From the NCBI GenBank assembly GCA_045599365.1, contig JAZRVS010000080.1, positions 1 through 6,097 on the forward strand: a stretch of DNA of 6,097 nucleotides, in the 5' to 3' direction. How positions within the stretch are numbered: the first letter of the stretch is position 1; every line of letters begins with the position of its first letter. The notes under the pieces were generated by a model. It saw only the letters and a program-made list of their open reading frames with translations. It was not told where the DNA came from and searched no databases. The stretch comes from UBA1715 sp045599365. GTDB taxonomy: Bacteria > Bacteroidota > Bacteroidia > Bacteroidales > UBA1715. The translations under genes and the position numbers were made by a program. Positions 5,301 to 6,097 of this stretch are shown piece by piece.

Positions 5301-6097
5301 TTAGTATAGTCTAAATCTCATTATGATGCATCGGATTGCTCGAATTATGATAATGAAAAACAACGCCCACGATGCAGTTGGGATGAATTGTCCAACAATA
5401 CATGTTACAATTAAATAAATTAGAACCATTACAGCAGAGAATGGAATGTACCATTGAACCCACTTTTGTAGTGTTGGGATTAGAAGTGTTATACTAAATA
5501 ATAGATGTAGTGGTGTTATCCACAGTGTGTTGAAATTTGGGAAAACGAGTGAGTGAATGCTCCAAAATGAGATTATCCAAATGAGGCACCCAAATATACC
5601 CAATAAGAAATACAAAAGAATGTCGCACCAAACAAACCAATGTTTCTGTTTAATTTCAAGAATTGAGATTGCAAGAACGAGACCTGCAATAATCCATAAA
5701 AATAAAATAGAATTGTCCCACCAAGCTGCTCTAATCTCGGTTGTTGGTTCTAATATAGTTTCTCCGTTATTTGACAATCTTCCTGCCTCTGTCATTGTGT
5801 TTTTTACAGCTTCTCCCAAATAATCTGGTATAAATACCATTTGTGAACCGCTCATTGTCGTGTCAGCAGGATATCCCAATCCTAAATGGATACCAAAACT
5901 TATCCATGATTTTTCTCCCGCGTAATCAATAATAAGTTCTCTCCATGTTTTTGGATCAAACGTGTTGACGTTTAGTTGGCAATTGCTCGTTTGTGATTCA
6001 AGAATTGTCGCTAATCGAGTAGAACAATTATCTTCAAAAAAATTGTATAAATATGCTTGGTTTTCGGGCTGTATGTTCCAAATTAAAAAATCAAAAA
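5301..6097 (-). CDS. Lnb/DUF4105-type lipoprotein N-acyltransferase-like membrane protein, C-terminal part
   Basis: The frame is open from its TAA at 5303-5301 to the right edge, giving 264 complete codons with the N-terminus missing. A TTG at 5879 is internal and not the start. Upstream of it lie family hallmarks: YNFFEDNCSTRLATIL (about 6047-6000), TWRELIIDYAGEKSWISFGIHLGLG, then YPADTTMSGSQMVFIPDYLGEA. This matches the Bacteroidota DUF4105 domain (PF13387), now linked to Lnb, which adds the N-terminal acyl chain to lipoproteins. The Cys of DNCSTR is a conserved and plausible catalytic residue. After a linker (ILEPTTEIRAAWWDN) come about five membrane helices, for example SILFLWIIAGLVLAISILEI and DILLYFLLGIFGCLIWII. 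The layout is a periplasmic domain followed by a membrane domain. Whether it is Lnb itself or a paralogue cannot be decided. It converges on tilS with only 13 bases between stop codons. Confidence 0.85.
   Translation of the reverse strand, partial: FDFLIWNIQPENQAYLYNFFEDNCSTRLATILESQTSNCQLNVNTFDPKTWRELIIDYAGEKSWISFGIHLGLGYPADTTMSGSQMVFIPDYLGEAVKNTMTEAGRLSNNGETILEPTTEIRAAWWDNSILFLWIIAGLVLAISILEIKQKHWFVWCDILLYFLLGIFGCLIWIISFWSIHSLVFPNFNTLWITPLHLLFSITLLIPTLQKWVQWYIPFSAVMVLIYLIVTCIVGQFIPTASWALFFIIIIRAIRCIIMRFRLY

Overview
The window looks like a low-GC Bacteroidota chromosome, most likely Bacteroidales-like. Three things point there. The gene families have Bacteroidota-type architectures: a long divergent PurM, a stand-alone HsdR-N-type protein, a TilS with the full C-terminal domain, and an Lnb/DUF4105 membrane protein. 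Starts lack clear Shine-Dalgarno sequences. Several genes are preceded by the Bacteroidota -7 box TAnnTTTG. No rRNA, tRNA, CRISPR array or intact mobile element is visible.

Layout. Bases 5-42 are the terminator of a gene lying off the left edge. Bases 100-564 are the C-terminal remnant of a Bacteroidota-type AAA+ ATPase whose P-loop half is gone. Bases 565-664 hold a long near-perfect hairpin, a UUCG mini-hairpin and a bidirectional terminator. Bases 684-1505 (-) encode an unusual four-TM protein with a Cys/His motif and an acidic tail. Bases 1682-2065 (+) encode a small unrecognised protein with a Gly/Lys-rich C-terminus. Bases 2192-3361 (-) encode a PurM-family AIR synthase. It converges on the small gene across a heptamer-repeat region and diverges from the next operon across a second heptamer tract. 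Bases 3490-3951 and 3944-5287 (+) form an overlapping pair, an HsdR-N/PD-(D/E)xK-like protein and tRNA(Ile)-lysidine synthase TilS. Bases 5301 to the right edge (-) are the C-terminal 264 codons of an Lnb/DUF4105 protein that continues out of the window.

The genes are mostly housekeeping (purine synthesis, tRNA modification, probable lipoprotein/envelope function) with small lineage-specific genes between them; they do not form one pathway. The most notable non-coding signal is heptanucleotide repetition. A tract of about 13 units in unbroken 7-nt phase fills the space between the two divergent -7 promoter boxes of purM and the HsdR-N/tilS operon. A second, inverted set lies between convergent genes. 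The + strand -7 box is the last unit of the first tract and sits four bases before the ATG, which suggests a leaderless transcript. I do not see a clear new defence or mobile system here.
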